Source: Bacteroidales bacterium UBA3289
Lineage (GTDB): Bacteria > Bacteroidota > Bacteroidia > Bacteroidales > UBA932
NCBI GenBank assembly: GCA_002361625.1
Contig: DETL01000016.1
Span: 107,148-135,661, forward strand
Direction: 5' to 3'
Length of the DNA stretch: 28,514 bases
Of this stretch, positions 14,078-22,927 are shown piece after piece. Position numbers and translations under genes: made by a program. Position 1 is the stretch's first letter. Each line of letters opens with the position of its first letter. The notes below the pieces were generated by a model, which saw nothing but the letters and a program-made list of their open reading frames with translations, searched no databases and was not told where the DNA came from.

Positions 14078-14959
14078 CTACGAAAGCGGCTTCGCGTAAT
14101 GCGTCGCCTCCTTCTTGGTCTTCACCGGCTCCGGATGGACGACCCGGGCCGGGATTTTCTTCACGAAGGCGTACACGATGAAACCGATGCCCAGCAGGAT
14201 GAACGGGATGGACAGGAGCTGGCCCATGTTCAGGGTCATGGACTCTTCGAAAGCCACCTGCGGCTCCTTGATGAACTCGATGAGGAAGCGGGCGCCGAAG
14301 CACACCGTGAGGAAAATGCCCACGAACATGCCCCGGTACATCTTGTCCAGTTTCTTCCAGTACAGGCCGATGAGCGCGAATCCCAGCAGGAGATAGGTGA
14401 ACCCTTCATAGAGCTGCGTCGGATGCTTGGGCTCCGTTTCCCCGCGGAGCTCGAAGATAAATCCCCAGGGGAGATCCGTCACATTACCGTAAATCTCTGA
14501 ATTGAAAAGGTTTCCGAAACGGATGAAGGCGCCGGCGAAAGCCACGGCGATGGCCAGGTGGTCCAGCAGCCAGACAAAATCGAAATGGTTTTTCTTCCCG
14601 TAATGGTTCGCGAACCACCACATCCCGAGGATCAGGGCGATGGTGCCGCCATGGCTCGCGAGACCGCCCTTCCAGGGCATGAAGATCTCCAGGAATCCTT
14701 TCCAGCTGCCCAGATAGTAATCCGGCTGGTAGAACAGGCAATGCCCGAGACGCGCCCCCACAATCGTGCAGATGAGAAGCGTGTACAGCAGCGGATCCAA
14801 CAGTTTCAGATCCACCTTCTCCCGCTGGAAGAACCACTTGAAGATGAACCAGCCCAGAATGAAGCCGCTCACGAAAAGCAGCGAATACCAGCGGAGCTCG
14901 AAAGAACCGATATGGAAGATGGCAGGATCGACGTGCCAATGGATGACAAGCATGTTCAT
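14078..14959 (-). CDS. lgt: Prolipoprotein diacylglyceryl transferase
   Basis: Lgt moves a diacylglyceryl group from phosphatidylglycerol to the lipobox cysteine, the first step in lipoprotein maturation, in the inner membrane. The product has about seven membrane segments, GSFELRWYSLLFVSGF, KGGLASHGG with the conserved HGG motif, FIRFGNLFNSEIYG (the Lgt signature region around Arg and Asn) and HPTQLYEGF. ATGs at 14974, 14959 and 14953 share the frame. The first is upstream of the -7 box and cannot be used from that promoter; 14959 is chosen, giving 293 residues, although 14953 is nearly as likely. Its substrates would include the GH92, GldH-like and adaptor lipoproteins in this window. Confidence 0.95.
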   Translation of the reverse strand: MNMLVIHWHVDPAIFHIGSFELRWYSLLFVSGFILGWFIFKWFFQREKVDLKLLDPLLYTLLICTIVGARLGHCLFYQPDYYLGSWKGFLEIFMPWKGGLASHGGTIALILGMWWFANHYGKKNHFDFVWLLDHLAIAVAFAGAFIRFGNLFNSEIYGNVTDLPWGFIFELRGETEPKHPTQLYEGFTYLLLGFALIGLYWKKLDKMYRGMFVGIFLTVCFGARFLIEFIKEPQVAFEESMTLNMGQLLSIPFILLGIGFIVYAFVKKIPARVVHPEPVKTKKEATHYAKPLS

Positions 14960-14963
14960 GATG

Positions 14964-14971
14964 CAAATATA
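14964..14971 (-). promoter_or_regulatory. -7 box for lgt
   Basis: TATATTTG on the minus strand ends four bases before the ATG at 14959, the same spacing as at miaA. The transcript would start in or beside that ATG. The upstream element overlaps the divergent GH92 promoter and no good TTG is seen. Confidence 0.5.
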
Positions 14972-14984
14972 CATAAATTCCCGT

Positions 14985-14992
14985 TATCTTTG
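14985..14992 (+). promoter_or_regulatory. -7 box for the GH92 gene
   Basis: TATCTTTG matches TAnnTTTG, with an expected start near 14999 and an 18-nt leader before the ATG at 15017. It is 13 bp from the divergent lgt box, so the two polymerase sites overlap. Confidence 0.5.
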
Positions 14993-15016
14993 CGTAAACA
15001 AACTGTCACTTGAACG

Positions 15017-17323
15017 ATGAAAAGAATGGCTCCTATCCTGTCGGGCCTGTTCCTGGCCGCCGCTCTCGCTTCCTGCAGCGAGGATCCCGTGCGGTATGTC
15101 GATCCGTTGATCGGAGCAAGCACGAACACGGATGTCGCCGGGGTGTACCATGGCCTCGGAAAGACGTTTCCGGGGGCGACGACCCCGTTCGGCATGGTCC
15201 AGGTAAGCCCCAACACCGTGACCGGAGGGGACAACGGGCCCGGATACAGCTATGAGATGCGCACCATCGAAGGATTCGCGATGACCCAGATGAGCGGGGT
15301 GGGCTGGTACGGAGACCTGGGCAATTTCCTCGTCATGCCCACGACCGGGCCGCTGAAAAAGATCGCCGGGAAGGAGGACGGCAGCCTGGACGGCTGGCGC
15401 TCTTTCTACGACAAGGCCTCGGAAACCGCCTCCCCGGGGTATTACTCCGTCCTTCTGACCGATTACGACGTCCGGGTCGAGTGCTCCGCCACGCCTCGCT
15501 GCGGCATCCTCCGGTTCACCTGGCCCCAGAGCCCGCTTTCCCGTATCCAGGTGGATCTCGCCAGGCGGGTGGGCGGCACCTCCGAGGAGCAGTTTGTCAG
15601 GATCGTCGATGACCGCACGATCGAAGGCTGGATGCGATGCACCCCTGCCACGGGCGGCTGGGGCAACGGCGCGGGAAATGCCTTGTACACGGTGTACTTC
15701 CATGCAGAGTTTGACAAACCCTTGACAAACAGCGGTTTCTGGAGCGCGGACATTCCGTCGGACCAGCCCCGGAAGCGGGAGGACGTGACCAGCATCCCCT
15801 ATCTGGAACGGGTGGCGGAGGCCCCGGTCATCCGGGACGCCGATACGCTCAGGGGGCCGCACCTGGGATTTTTCACCGAATTCCCCACCCGCGCCGGCGA
15901 GCGGACCACCCTCCGGGTCGGCATTTCCTTCGTCGATCTGGAAGGCGCCCGGAACAACTTCCGGGAAGAGATCGCCGGAAAGGGGTTTGACGAGGTCCGG
16001 ACCCAGGCCGAAGGCGCTTGGAGGGAGGCGCTCTCGAAGGTGACGGTCCGCGGCGGCACGCAAGCGGACAAGACCACTTTCTACACCGCCCTGTACCACA
16101 CGATGATCGACCCGCGTCTTTTCACGGACTGCGACGGAAGATACATGGGCGGAGACGGAAAGGCCCATACCGGGGACTTCACCAAGCGGACCATCTTCAG
16201 CGGCTGGGACGTTTTCCGCAGCCAGATACCGCTCCAGACCCTCATCAACCCCGGCGTCGTGGACGACCTCATCGCTTCCCTGGTCACGCTGGCGGAGGAA
16301 AGCGGGAAGGAGTATCTGGAACGTTGGGAACTGCTGAACGCCTACTCCGGCTGCATGCTGGGGAATCCCGCCGCCGTCGTCATAGCCGACGCCTACGTGA
16401 AAGGCATCCGCGGCTACGATGCCGCGAAGGCCCTCCAATACGCCGTCAATACGTCGGAAAAGTTCGGGACGGGCACCCTCGGATGGATCCCGAACGGAAC
16501 CTCCATCTCCGAGACCCTGGAGCACGCCTATGCCGACTGGTGCATCGCCCGGCTGGCAGAAGCCCTTGGCAACGAGAGCGTTGCAGAGGAGTATTATGCC
16601 CGGTCCCACGCCTGGGAGAATGTCTTCGATCCTTCCGTCGGCTGGTTCCGCCCCCGGCAGGCCGACGGTTCGTGGGGCTCCTGGCCGGAGAACGCCCGGA
16701 CGACGGAAGGCCTCGGCTGCATCGAAAGCAACCCTTACCAGCAGGGCTGGTTCGTCCCCCACGACATCCCCGGGATGGTGGCGCGGATGGGCGGCCGTGA
16801 AAAGGTCCTCGCCGACCTGACGTCCTTCTTCGAACACACGCCCGAAAACCTGATGTGGAATCCCTACTACAACCACGCCAACGAGCCCGTCCATCACGTC
16901 CCGTTCCTGTTCAACGCCCTGGATGCACCGGCTTTGACCCAGAAATGGACCCGGTTCATTTGCGCCCATGCGTATTCCTGCGACCGCATGACCGGCCTGG
17001 TGGGCAACGATGATGTGGGACAGCTGTCGGCCTGGTACGTGCTTGCCGCCATGGGCCTGCACCCCCTGTGCCCGGGCGATGGCAAAATGCAGGTCACGAG
17101 CCCCGTCTTTGACGAAATCATCCTTCAGACGGATCCGGTCTATGCTTCCGGTAAGCCGTTCATCATCAAGGCTATCGGAAATGCTCCGGAGAACATCTAC
17201 ATCCAATCCGCCCGGCTGAACGGCGAACCGTTGCACGGGTCCGAGCTCGATTTCTCCCAAATCGCCGCCGGCGGCCTCCTGGAGCTCACCATGGGTCCGG
17301 AGCCGGCTGCGGGGACGGAATGA
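15017..17323 (+). CDS. GH92 alpha-mannosidase, lipoprotein
   Basis: GH92 enzymes are calcium-dependent exo-alpha-mannosidases, mostly alpha-1,2, that trim N-glycan or yeast mannan. The 768-residue product has a lipoprotein signal ending ALASC; the next residues SEDP are acidic, like the Bacteroidota surface-export signal, so it is probably on the outer face of the outer membrane. Family motifs are VDPLIGASTNTD, GKTFPGATTPFGMVQ, SGWDVFRSQIPL, NPYYNHANEPVHHVPFLFN (Glu623 in the region of the catalytic acid) and GNDDVGQLSAWYVLAAMGLHP (Asp665/666 in the region of the base). It stands alone, with no SusC/SusD pair or regulator nearby in the window. A bidirectional terminator follows. Confidence 0.95.
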   Translation: MKRMAPILSGLFLAAALASCSEDPVRYVDPLIGASTNTDVAGVYHGLGKTFPGATTPFGMVQVSPNTVTGGDNGPGYSYEMRTIEGFAMTQMSGVGWYGDLGNFLVMPTTGPLKKIAGKEDGSLDGWRSFYDKASETASPGYYSVLLTDYDVRVECSATPRCGILRFTWPQSPLSRIQVDLARRVGGTSEEQFVRIVDDRTIEGWMRCTPATGGWGNGAGNALYTVYFHAEFDKPLTNSGFWSADIPSDQPRKREDVTSIPYLERVAEAPVIRDADTLRGPHLGFFTEFPTRAGERTTLRVGISFVDLEGARNNFREEIAGKGFDEVRTQAEGAWREALSKVTVRGGTQADKTTFYTALYHTMIDPRLFTDCDGRYMGGDGKAHTGDFTKRTIFSGWDVFRSQIPLQTLINPGVVDDLIASLVTLAEESGKEYLERWELLNAYSGCMLGNPAAVVIADAYVKGIRGYDAAKALQYAVNTSEKFGTGTLGWIPNGTSISETLEHAYADWCIARLAEALGNESVAEEYYARSHAWENVFDPSVGWFRPRQADGSWGSWPENARTTEGLGCIESNPYQQGWFVPHDIPGMVARMGGREKVLADLTSFFEHTPENLMWNPYYNHANEPVHHVPFLFNALDAPALTQKWTRFICAHAYSCDRMTGLVGNDDVGQLSAWYVLAAMGLHPLCPGDGKMQVTSPVFDEIILQTDPVYASGKPFIIKAIGNAPENIYIQSARLNGEPLHGSELDFSQIAAGGLLELTMGPEPAAGTE

Positions 17324-17326
17324 ACG

Positions 17327-17360
17327 AAATCGGGCGGAGACCATGGTCCCCGCCCGATTT
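17327..17360. terminator. Bidirectional terminator between GH92 and pgk
   Basis: AAATCGGGCGG (17327-17337) and CCGCCCGATTT (17350-17360) form a perfect 11-bp stem, and the 12-base loop contains the palindrome GACCATGGTC. The A and T runs at the base of the stem serve each strand. It lies between two convergent genes, four bases after the GH92 stop and 17 before the pgk stop. Confidence 0.75.
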
Positions 17361-17377
17361 GTGTGGATGGCAGTCAA

Positions 17378-18631
17378 TTACTCCTGGATGGCTGCGATGC
17401 CCGGGAGCACCTTGCCCTCGATGGCCTCGAGCATGGCGCCGCCGCCGGTGGAGACGTAGGAGACCTTGTCGGCATAGCCCATCTGGGTCACGGCTGCGAC
17501 GGAGTCACCACCGCCCACGAGGGTGTAAGCACCGTTAGCGGTAGCCTCGGCGAGGTCCTCGGCGATCTGGAGGGTACCCTTCGCGAAGTTCGGGAGCTCA
17601 AACACGCCCACGGGGCCGTTCCACAGGATGGTCTTGGAAGCGAGGATGACCTTCTTCCAGGCTTCGAGGGTGACGGGAGCGGCGTCCATGCCCTCCCAGC
17701 CGTCGGCGATGTCGTTGGTGTTGAAGATCCGGCGCGGGGTGTCGTTGTCGAAGCTCTGGCCGGCCACGGTCTGGATGGACAGGTACACGTTCACACCCTT
17801 CTCCTCCGCGGTCTTCAGGATCTCGAGGGCATCGGGAATGAGTTCGTCCTCATGCAGGGAAAGACCGATCTTGCCGCCCTTCGCCTTGATGAAGGTGTAA
17901 CCCATGCCGCCGCCGATGATCAGGTTGTCCACCTTGCCCACGAGGTTCTTCAGGACCGCGAGCTTGGAGGAGACCTTGGAACCGCCGATGATGGCGGTCA
18001 GCGGACGCTGGGCGTTCTTCAGGACGTTGTCGATGGCCTTGATCTCGCCTTCCATCAGGTAGCCGAACATCTTGTCGTTCGGGAAGTACTCGGCGATGAG
18101 GGCGGTGGAGCCGTGGGCGCGGTGGGCGGTGCCGAACGCGTCGTTGATGTAGCAGTCCGCGTAGGAAGCGAGCTTCTTCACGAACTCCTTCTGGGACTCC
18201 TTGACGGCCTTCTTGGCAGCTTTCTTCTCTTCCTCGGAGGCATCCTCGGCGAGACCGCGCGGCTTGCCTTCTTCCTCGGCATAGAAGCGGAGGTTCTCCA
18301 GGAGGAGGGCCTCACCGGGCTTCAGGGCCGCGGCCTGCGCATCGGCCTTCTGGCAATCCTCGGCGAACTGCACAGGAACGCCCAGGCACTCGGACACGTG
18401 GTCCACGATGTGCTTCAGGGAGAACTTCGGATCCACCTTTTTGGGACGTCCGAGGTGGGACATGATGATCAAGGAACCACCCTTCTCGAGGACTTTCTTG
18501 AGGGTAGGCATGGCCCGGCGGATGCGGGTGTCGTCGGTGATGTGGAAGTTCTCGTCCAAGGGGACGTTGAAGTCGACTCTCACGATGGCCTTCTTGCCGG
18601 TGAAGTCGTAGCTGTCGATGTACTGTTGCAT
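17378..18631 (-). CDS. pgk: Phosphoglycerate kinase
   Basis: Pgk transfers phosphate from 1,3-bisphosphoglycerate to ADP in glycolysis. The 417-residue product has the N-terminal KKAIVRVDFNVPLDE, SHLGRPKKVDPKFSLK, LLLENLRFYAEEEGK, NDAFGTAHRAH, and the C-terminal nucleotide-domain motifs IIGGSKVSSKL, NLIIGGGMGYTF, LWNGPVGVFE and GGGDSVAAV followed by VSTGGGA. The Lys/Glu-rich helix around EEEKKAAKKAVKESQKEF is, from memory, common in Bacteroidales versions. The ATG at 18631 is chosen because the longer frame to 18709 crosses the promoter and the start of the neighbouring gene. Confidence 0.98.
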   Translation of the reverse strand: MQQYIDSYDFTGKKAIVRVDFNVPLDENFHITDDTRIRRAMPTLKKVLEKGGSLIIMSHLGRPKKVDPKFSLKHIVDHVSECLGVPVQFAEDCQKADAQAAALKPGEALLLENLRFYAEEEGKPRGLAEDASEEEKKAAKKAVKESQKEFVKKLASYADCYINDAFGTAHRAHGSTALIAEYFPNDKMFGYLMEGEIKAIDNVLKNAQRPLTAIIGGSKVSSKLAVLKNLVGKVDNLIIGGGMGYTFIKAKGGKIGLSLHEDELIPDALEILKTAEEKGVNVYLSIQTVAGQSFDNDTPRRIFNTNDIADGWEGMDAAPVTLEAWKKVILASKTILWNGPVGVFELPNFAKGTLQIAEDLAEATANGAYTLVGGGDSVAAVTQMGYADKVSYVSTGGGAMLEAIEGKVLPGIAAIQE

Positions 18632-18666
18632 ATCTGTTTGTTTTGTTATAAGTTTCTTCGAGTCTG

Positions 18667-18696
18667 CAAATTTAGCTATCTTTGCATAAAAATCAA
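18667..18696 (-). promoter_or_regulatory. Promoter for pgk
   Basis: On the minus strand TTG (18696-18694), a 19-base spacer and TAAATTTG (18674-18667) match the Bacteroidota consensus exactly. Expected start is near 18661, about 30 nt before the ATG. This and the metK promoter are the cleanest matches in the window. Confidence 0.7.
18677..18684 (+). promoter_or_regulatory. -7 box for the RlmI-like gene
   Basis: TATCTTTG lies two bases from the divergent pgk box (18667-18674). The region 19 bases upstream reads TCT rather than TTG, so this promoter is the weaker of the pair. The expected leader is about 11 nt. Confidence 0.45.
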
Positions 18697-18701
18697 AGGC
18701 C

Positions 18702-19691
18702 ATGACCATCGAATACCCTGCGGCTTACTGGAAGGATTATGAACTGCTTGACTCAGGGCGGGGCGAGAAGCTGGAGCGCTTCGGAAAGTATGTGCTCCGC
18801 CGCCCGGAGCCCAAGGCCCTGTGGGCGCCGTCGCTCCCGGACAGCGAGTGGAAACGACTCAGCCATGTCGTGTTCCGGCCGGGCGCAGGCTTCGGGAAAG
18901 CCGGCAAGGAGGACAGCGGAACCTGGGAAAAGGTGCGCAAGATGGAAGACCAGTGGGGCATTGTCTATAACGGCGAGCCGGACCCGGAGACCCATGCGGC
19001 CTCCGACCTGCACATCGCCCTGAGGCTGGGCCTCACCTCCTTCAAGCACGTGGGTGTGTTCCCTGAGCAGGCCGCCAACTGGGAGTACATCTTCCGCGAG
19101 ACGGCGCGGCTGGGACGCATCAACAAGGCCAACGGCCTTCCCGCCCCCAAAGTGCTGAATCTTTTCGCCTACACGGGTGCCGCCTCCCTCGCCGCCAAGG
19201 CCGCCGGGGCCGACGTCACCCACCTCGATTCCGTCCGGCAGGTCGTCACCTGGGCCCGCGAGAACATGGAGCGCAGCGGCCTGGACGGCGTGCGCTGGGT
19301 GGTGGAGGACGCCCTCAAGTTCGCCAAGCGGGAAGCCAAGCGCGGGAACCGCTACCAGGGCATCATCCTGGACCCGCCCGCCTATGGGCACGGTCCCGAC
19401 GGGGAGAAATGGAAACTGGACGAACTCCTGTTCGACCTTCTCCGGAATGTGGCGCAGATCCTTTCCCCGCGCGACTCCTTCATGGTCCTGAATCTCTACT
19501 CCAACGGCTACTCGGCCATGCTGGGCGAGACGACGGTCCGCGAAGCCTTCGGTCTCAAACCCGATCCCGGCTTCCTGCCCGTCCCCGGCCATGACGGGAA
19601 CTATCTCTCGCTGGAAAGCGGTGAGCTCGCCCTCCGGGATCCTTTCGGGAAAATCCTCCCGCTGAGCATTTTCGTCCGGTTGAAACGCTGA
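18702..19691 (+). CDS. Class I SAM-dependent methyltransferase, RlmI/RlmK-like
   Basis: The 329-residue product resembles the COG1092 group of 23S rRNA methyltransferases. It shows GLTSFKHVGVFPEQAANWEY, the SAM-binding KVLNLFAYTGAASLAAKAAG with the acidic loop HLDSVRQVVTWARENMERSG, VVEDALKFAKREAKRGNRYQ and the catalytic-loop motif LDPPAYGHGP. The PUA domain present in E. coli RlmI is not recognisable in the short N-terminal part. The target base cannot be told from sequence. It diverges from pgk and converges on the DUF2723 gene with 13 bp between stops. Confidence 0.85.
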   Translation: MTIEYPAAYWKDYELLDSGRGEKLERFGKYVLRRPEPKALWAPSLPDSEWKRLSHVVFRPGAGFGKAGKEDSGTWEKVRKMEDQWGIVYNGEPDPETHAASDLHIALRLGLTSFKHVGVFPEQAANWEYIFRETARLGRINKANGLPAPKVLNLFAYTGAASLAAKAAGADVTHLDSVRQVVTWARENMERSGLDGVRWVVEDALKFAKREAKRGNRYQGIILDPPAYGHGPDGEKWKLDELLFDLLRNVAQILSPRDSFMVLNLYSNGYSAMLGETTVREAFGLKPDPGFLPVPGHDGNYLSLESGELALRDPFGKILPLSIFVRLKR

Positions 19692-19704
19692 GTCCCGGGC
19701 ACGT

Positions 19705-22700
19705 CTATTCCGTGACCGCCGCCGTATCCTGTACCGCCGGGGCCTCGCCGCCTTCCGGTTCGAAACTGCCCGCGGCCACGCGGACCAGCAGTTCCAGCGA
19801 ATCCAGGACCTGGTCGGAGAGTTCCTTGTCACCGTACTGCTTGAAGACGTCGGCCAGGTAGATGAGACAGCGGTGTACGGTCTCGAAGTTGGAGGAGGCG
19901 TAGTCGTAGAACTCCAGGTAGAAGCGGGAGGAGCCCAGGAGGCCGTCCGCCAGTTTCAGGCCCAGTTCACGGGCCTTGTCCTTCTGTCCCAGGAAGTAGT
20001 AGTTCTCCACCATCTGGATGACCATGTAGTCGTTGCCCGAGAAGCCGACGGGGATGCTTTCCAGCGGGAAGTTCTCCTCCGGGAAGTTCTCCTGGCACAG
20101 GTCCATGATCTCCAGGGCTTTCGCATCCTCACCGGCGTCGATGAGGGCGTTCGCGACGTTCAGGTACAGCTGACGCTGGGAGAGCACGCCCATGAAGGTG
20201 TACAGGTTCTGGTAGTCCACGAAATAGTCCTTGCGGCGCACGGCGTCCCACTTGAAGGTGCCGTCCGTCATCTTGCGGTAGAGGTCGAGGGCATCCACCT
20301 TGCCCGGATCGGTGGTTCCCACCTTGTTCTTGATCGGGGTGAAGCGGTAGGAGAACCCGTCGTACATCAGGTAGTCCTTGATGCCGATATTCAGGTCGCC
20401 GCCCATGTTCAGCAGGTTCAGCGGGCGGTCCCACTCGTAGCCGTCCAGCAGGTCCAGCAGGAAGAGTTCGGGCTTGGAGAGGTAGTTCTTGTCCTCGGAC
20501 ATCGTGAGGGTGATGGTCTCGGGGATCTGGTCGGCCATGGACTCGGGGACGATGCCGTACTTGAGGCAGTTCTCCTTGTTCACCGGCATGACGATCTTCC
20601 GGGCCATGATGAAGTCCACCTTGCGGCCGGAGGACAGCGGGACCTTCGTCTCGGGGTCGTCGCTCTTGAAGACGTCCATCACGTCCCGGAGCATCACCGG
20701 CGAGCCGTCGTCATAGGCAATGAACACGTATTCGTTCGTACCGTAGAGGTACTTGGACTGCGGGATGGTGATCGGGAGCGGCTTGGACTCGTTCGAGGCC
20801 CATTTCATCTGGTCGATATACCAGTCGGTGCCCAGCAGGGAGGTATTCACCACGCGGACGTCCGTCCGGAAGCCCTCGATCTCCTGCGCATACCAGAGCG
20901 GGAAAGTGTCGTTGTCGCCATGGGTGACAAGCAAGCCGTTCGGGCCCACGGAATTCAGGTAGTTTTCCGCCATCTCCGTGGAGGTGTAGCGGTTGGAGCG
21001 GTCGTGGTCGTCCCAGTTCTCCTCCGCCATCAGGGCGGGAACGCCGAGGCACAGCACGGACGTGCCCACGGCAACCGCCTTGGAGGCCTTGCCCTTCGTC
21101 GCGTCATTCAGCCACTCGTAAAGGGCGGCCACGCCGAGGCCGATCCAGATGGAGAACATATAGAACGAACCCGCATAGGCATAGTCCCGTTCGCGCACCT
21201 GGTAAGGCGGCTGGTTGAGGTACAGGACGATGGCGATGCCCGTCATGAAGAACATCAGGAACACGATCCAAGAGCCGCGCTTGTCCCGGTCGAACTGGAA
21301 CACCAGGCCCAGCAGGCCCAGGAGCAGCGGCAGGAAGAAATAGTGGTTCTTGCCCTTGTTGTCCGCGAGGACGGCGGGAGCGTCCCGCTGGTCGCCGAGA
21401 CGGACCCGGTCGATGAAACCGATGCCGCTTTCCCAGTTCCCGTAGAACAGTTCACCCGGGGACGGGCTGTGGATATCGTTCTGGCGGCCGACGAAATTCC
21501 ACATGAAGTACCGCCAGTACATCCAGTTGAGCTGGTAATCGAAGAAGAAGCGCAGGTTGGCGCCGAAGGTGGGCTTCTTGTGGGTCGCCCCCTTCACGCG
21601 GATGCCCTTTCCGTTCATGTAGGACTCGTAGAAATCCACATGGGAGGGGCTGGCGTTGGACCACATCCGCGGGAACAGCATCTTGCCTTCGGGGAGGTAG
21701 TCCGCATCGGCCGGAGCGTCCACATGGGCGTACTTCCCGTTCAGCGGAGCCCAGTACTTGCCGGTCTTCAGGTCATAGGGCGCATCGAAATACTGGCCGT
21801 ACAGGAGCGGCGTGGAGCCATACTGCTCGCGGGAGAGATAGCGCACCAGCGTATAGGCGTTGTCCGGCTGGTATTCGTTCGTCGGCGTCTTGACGGAGGA
21901 ACGGATGATGACGATGGAGAACAGGGAGAAACCGATCACGAGCGTCGTCACGCAGAGCATCACCGTGTTCCAGAACACCTTGTCCTTCTTGAGCGTATGG
22001 AACAGCGCCCAGAAACAGAGGGCCAGAAGCGTCACCATGAAGAACAGCGATCCGCTGTTATACGGGAGCCCGAAGCCGTTCACGAAGATGCGGTCGAAGA
22101 AGGCCGCCAGCTTGGGCAGATACGGGATGAACAGGAACACGAGCAGGAACTCGATGACCACGCCGATCATGAAAATGCCCAGCAGGCGCTTGAACGGCAG
22201 CTCCTTGTCCTCGTTCTTCCGGTAATAGTACATGAACACGAAAGCCGGGATGGTGAGGAGGTTCAGGAGGTGGATGCCGATGGAAAGGCCCATCAGGAAG
22301 GCGATCAGGACGATCCAGCGGTTCGCATGGGGCTCGTCGGCCTGTTCGTACCACTTGCACATGGCCCAGAAGACCAGGGCCGTCACGAGCGACGACATCG
22401 CATAGACCTCGCCCTCCACGGCGGAGAACCAGAACGTGTCGGAGAAGGTATAAGCCAGGGCGCCCACGGCGCCGGCACCGAAGATCGCGATCGCCTGCGC
22501 CAGGGAATAGCCTTCCTTCCCGGGCTTGACCAGCCGCTTGGCGAAGAAGACCGTCGTCAGATACAGGAAGAAGACGGTGAGGGCCGACAGGATGCCGTTC
22601 ATCGCATTCACCGTCACGGCCGCCTTTTCAGGCGGAACAGGAATGGTGAATATGCGGGCGAACAACTGGAATACCGGGTTTCCCGGCGGGTGTCCCACCT

Positions 22701-22845
22701 CCAGCTTGTAGGAGGAGGCAATGAATTCTCCGCAGTCCCAGAAGGAGGCGGTGGGCTCTATGGTGGAGAGATACGTCACGGCCGCAACGACGAAAACGGC
22801 GGCGGCGACGATCCGGTTCCACAGGTTGAATCTCTTCTTGTCCAT
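19705..22845 (-). CDS. DUF2723 family membrane protein (glycosyltransferase-like)
   Basis: The 1046-residue product starts MDKKRFNLWNRIVAAAVFVV and has about a dozen membrane segments in its N-terminal half and middle, then a large soluble C-terminal part. The early loop motif TASFWDCGEFIASSYKLEVG and HPPGNPVF is the DUF2723 hallmark; the acidic and aromatic residues there resemble the first loop of protein O-mannosyltransferase-type (GT-C) enzymes, so a role in adding sugar from a lipid carrier is plausible but unproven. Later RERDYAYAGSFYMFSIWIGLG and LLVTHGDNDTFPLWYAQEIEG are also strongly family-like. The ATG at 22845 is chosen; a frame continuing to 23373 runs through the promoter and the divergent gene. 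Confidence 0.88.
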   Translation of the reverse strand: MDKKRFNLWNRIVAAAVFVVAAVTYLSTIEPTASFWDCGEFIASSYKLEVGHPPGNPVFQLFARIFTIPVPPEKAAVTVNAMNGILSALTVFFLYLTTVFFAKRLVKPGKEGYSLAQAIAIFGAGAVGALAYTFSDTFWFSAVEGEVYAMSSLVTALVFWAMCKWYEQADEPHANRWIVLIAFLMGLSIGIHLLNLLTIPAFVFMYYYRKNEDKELPFKRLLGIFMIGVVIEFLLVFLFIPYLPKLAAFFDRIFVNGFGLPYNSGSLFFMVTLLALCFWALFHTLKKDKVFWNTVMLCVTTLVIGFSLFSIVIIRSSVKTPTNEYQPDNAYTLVRYLSREQYGSTPLLYGQYFDAPYDLKTGKYWAPLNGKYAHVDAPADADYLPEGKMLFPRMWSNASPSHVDFYESYMNGKGIRVKGATHKKPTFGANLRFFFDYQLNWMYWRYFMWNFVGRQNDIHSPSPGELFYGNWESGIGFIDRVRLGDQRDAPAVLADNKGKNHYFFLPLLLGLLGLVFQFDRDKRGSWIVFLMFFMTGIAIVLYLNQPPYQVRERDYAYAGSFYMFSIWIGLGVAALYEWLNDATKGKASKAVAVGTSVLCLGVPALMAEENWDDHDRSNRYTSTEMAENYLNSVGPNGLLVTHGDNDTFPLWYAQEIEGFRTDVRVVNTSLLGTDWYIDQMKWASNESKPLPITIPQSKYLYGTNEYVFIAYDDGSPVMLRDVMDVFKSDDPETKVPLSSGRKVDFIMARKIVMPVNKENCLKYGIVPESMADQIPETITLTMSEDKNYLSKPELFLLDLLDGYEWDRPLNLLNMGGDLNIGIKDYLMYDGFSYRFTPIKNKVGTTDPGKVDALDLYRKMTDGTFKWDAVRRKDYFVDYQNLYTFMGVLSQRQLYLNVANALIDAGEDAKALEIMDLCQENFPEENFPLESIPVGFSGNDYMVIQMVENYYFLGQKDKARELGLKLADGLLGSSRFYLEFYDYASSNFETVHRCLIYLADVFKQYGDKELSDQVLDSLELLVRVAAGSFEPEGGEAPAVQDTAAVTE

Positions 22846-22868
22846 GTACTTCTTTTCGCTATATTTTG

Positions 22869-22876
22869 CAAAGATA
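22869..22876 (-). promoter_or_regulatory. -7 box for the DUF2723 gene
   Basis: TATCTTTG on the minus strand, with an expected start near 22863 and an 18-nt leader. No clear TTG 19 bases upstream. It lies 14 bp from the divergent box at 22891. Confidence 0.45.
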
Positions 22877-22890
22877 CGAATATTTCTCGT

Positions 22891-22898
22891 TATCTTTG
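22891..22898 (+). promoter_or_regulatory. -7 box for the GNAT gene
   Basis: TATCTTTG on the plus strand, with an expected start near 22905 and a leader of about 23 nt before the ATG at 22928. A TTG at 22866-22868 is 22 bases upstream, longer than usual. Confidence 0.45.
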
Positions 22899-22927
22899 TA
22901 GTCCTAAACCGTAACGCGTACGAACCT

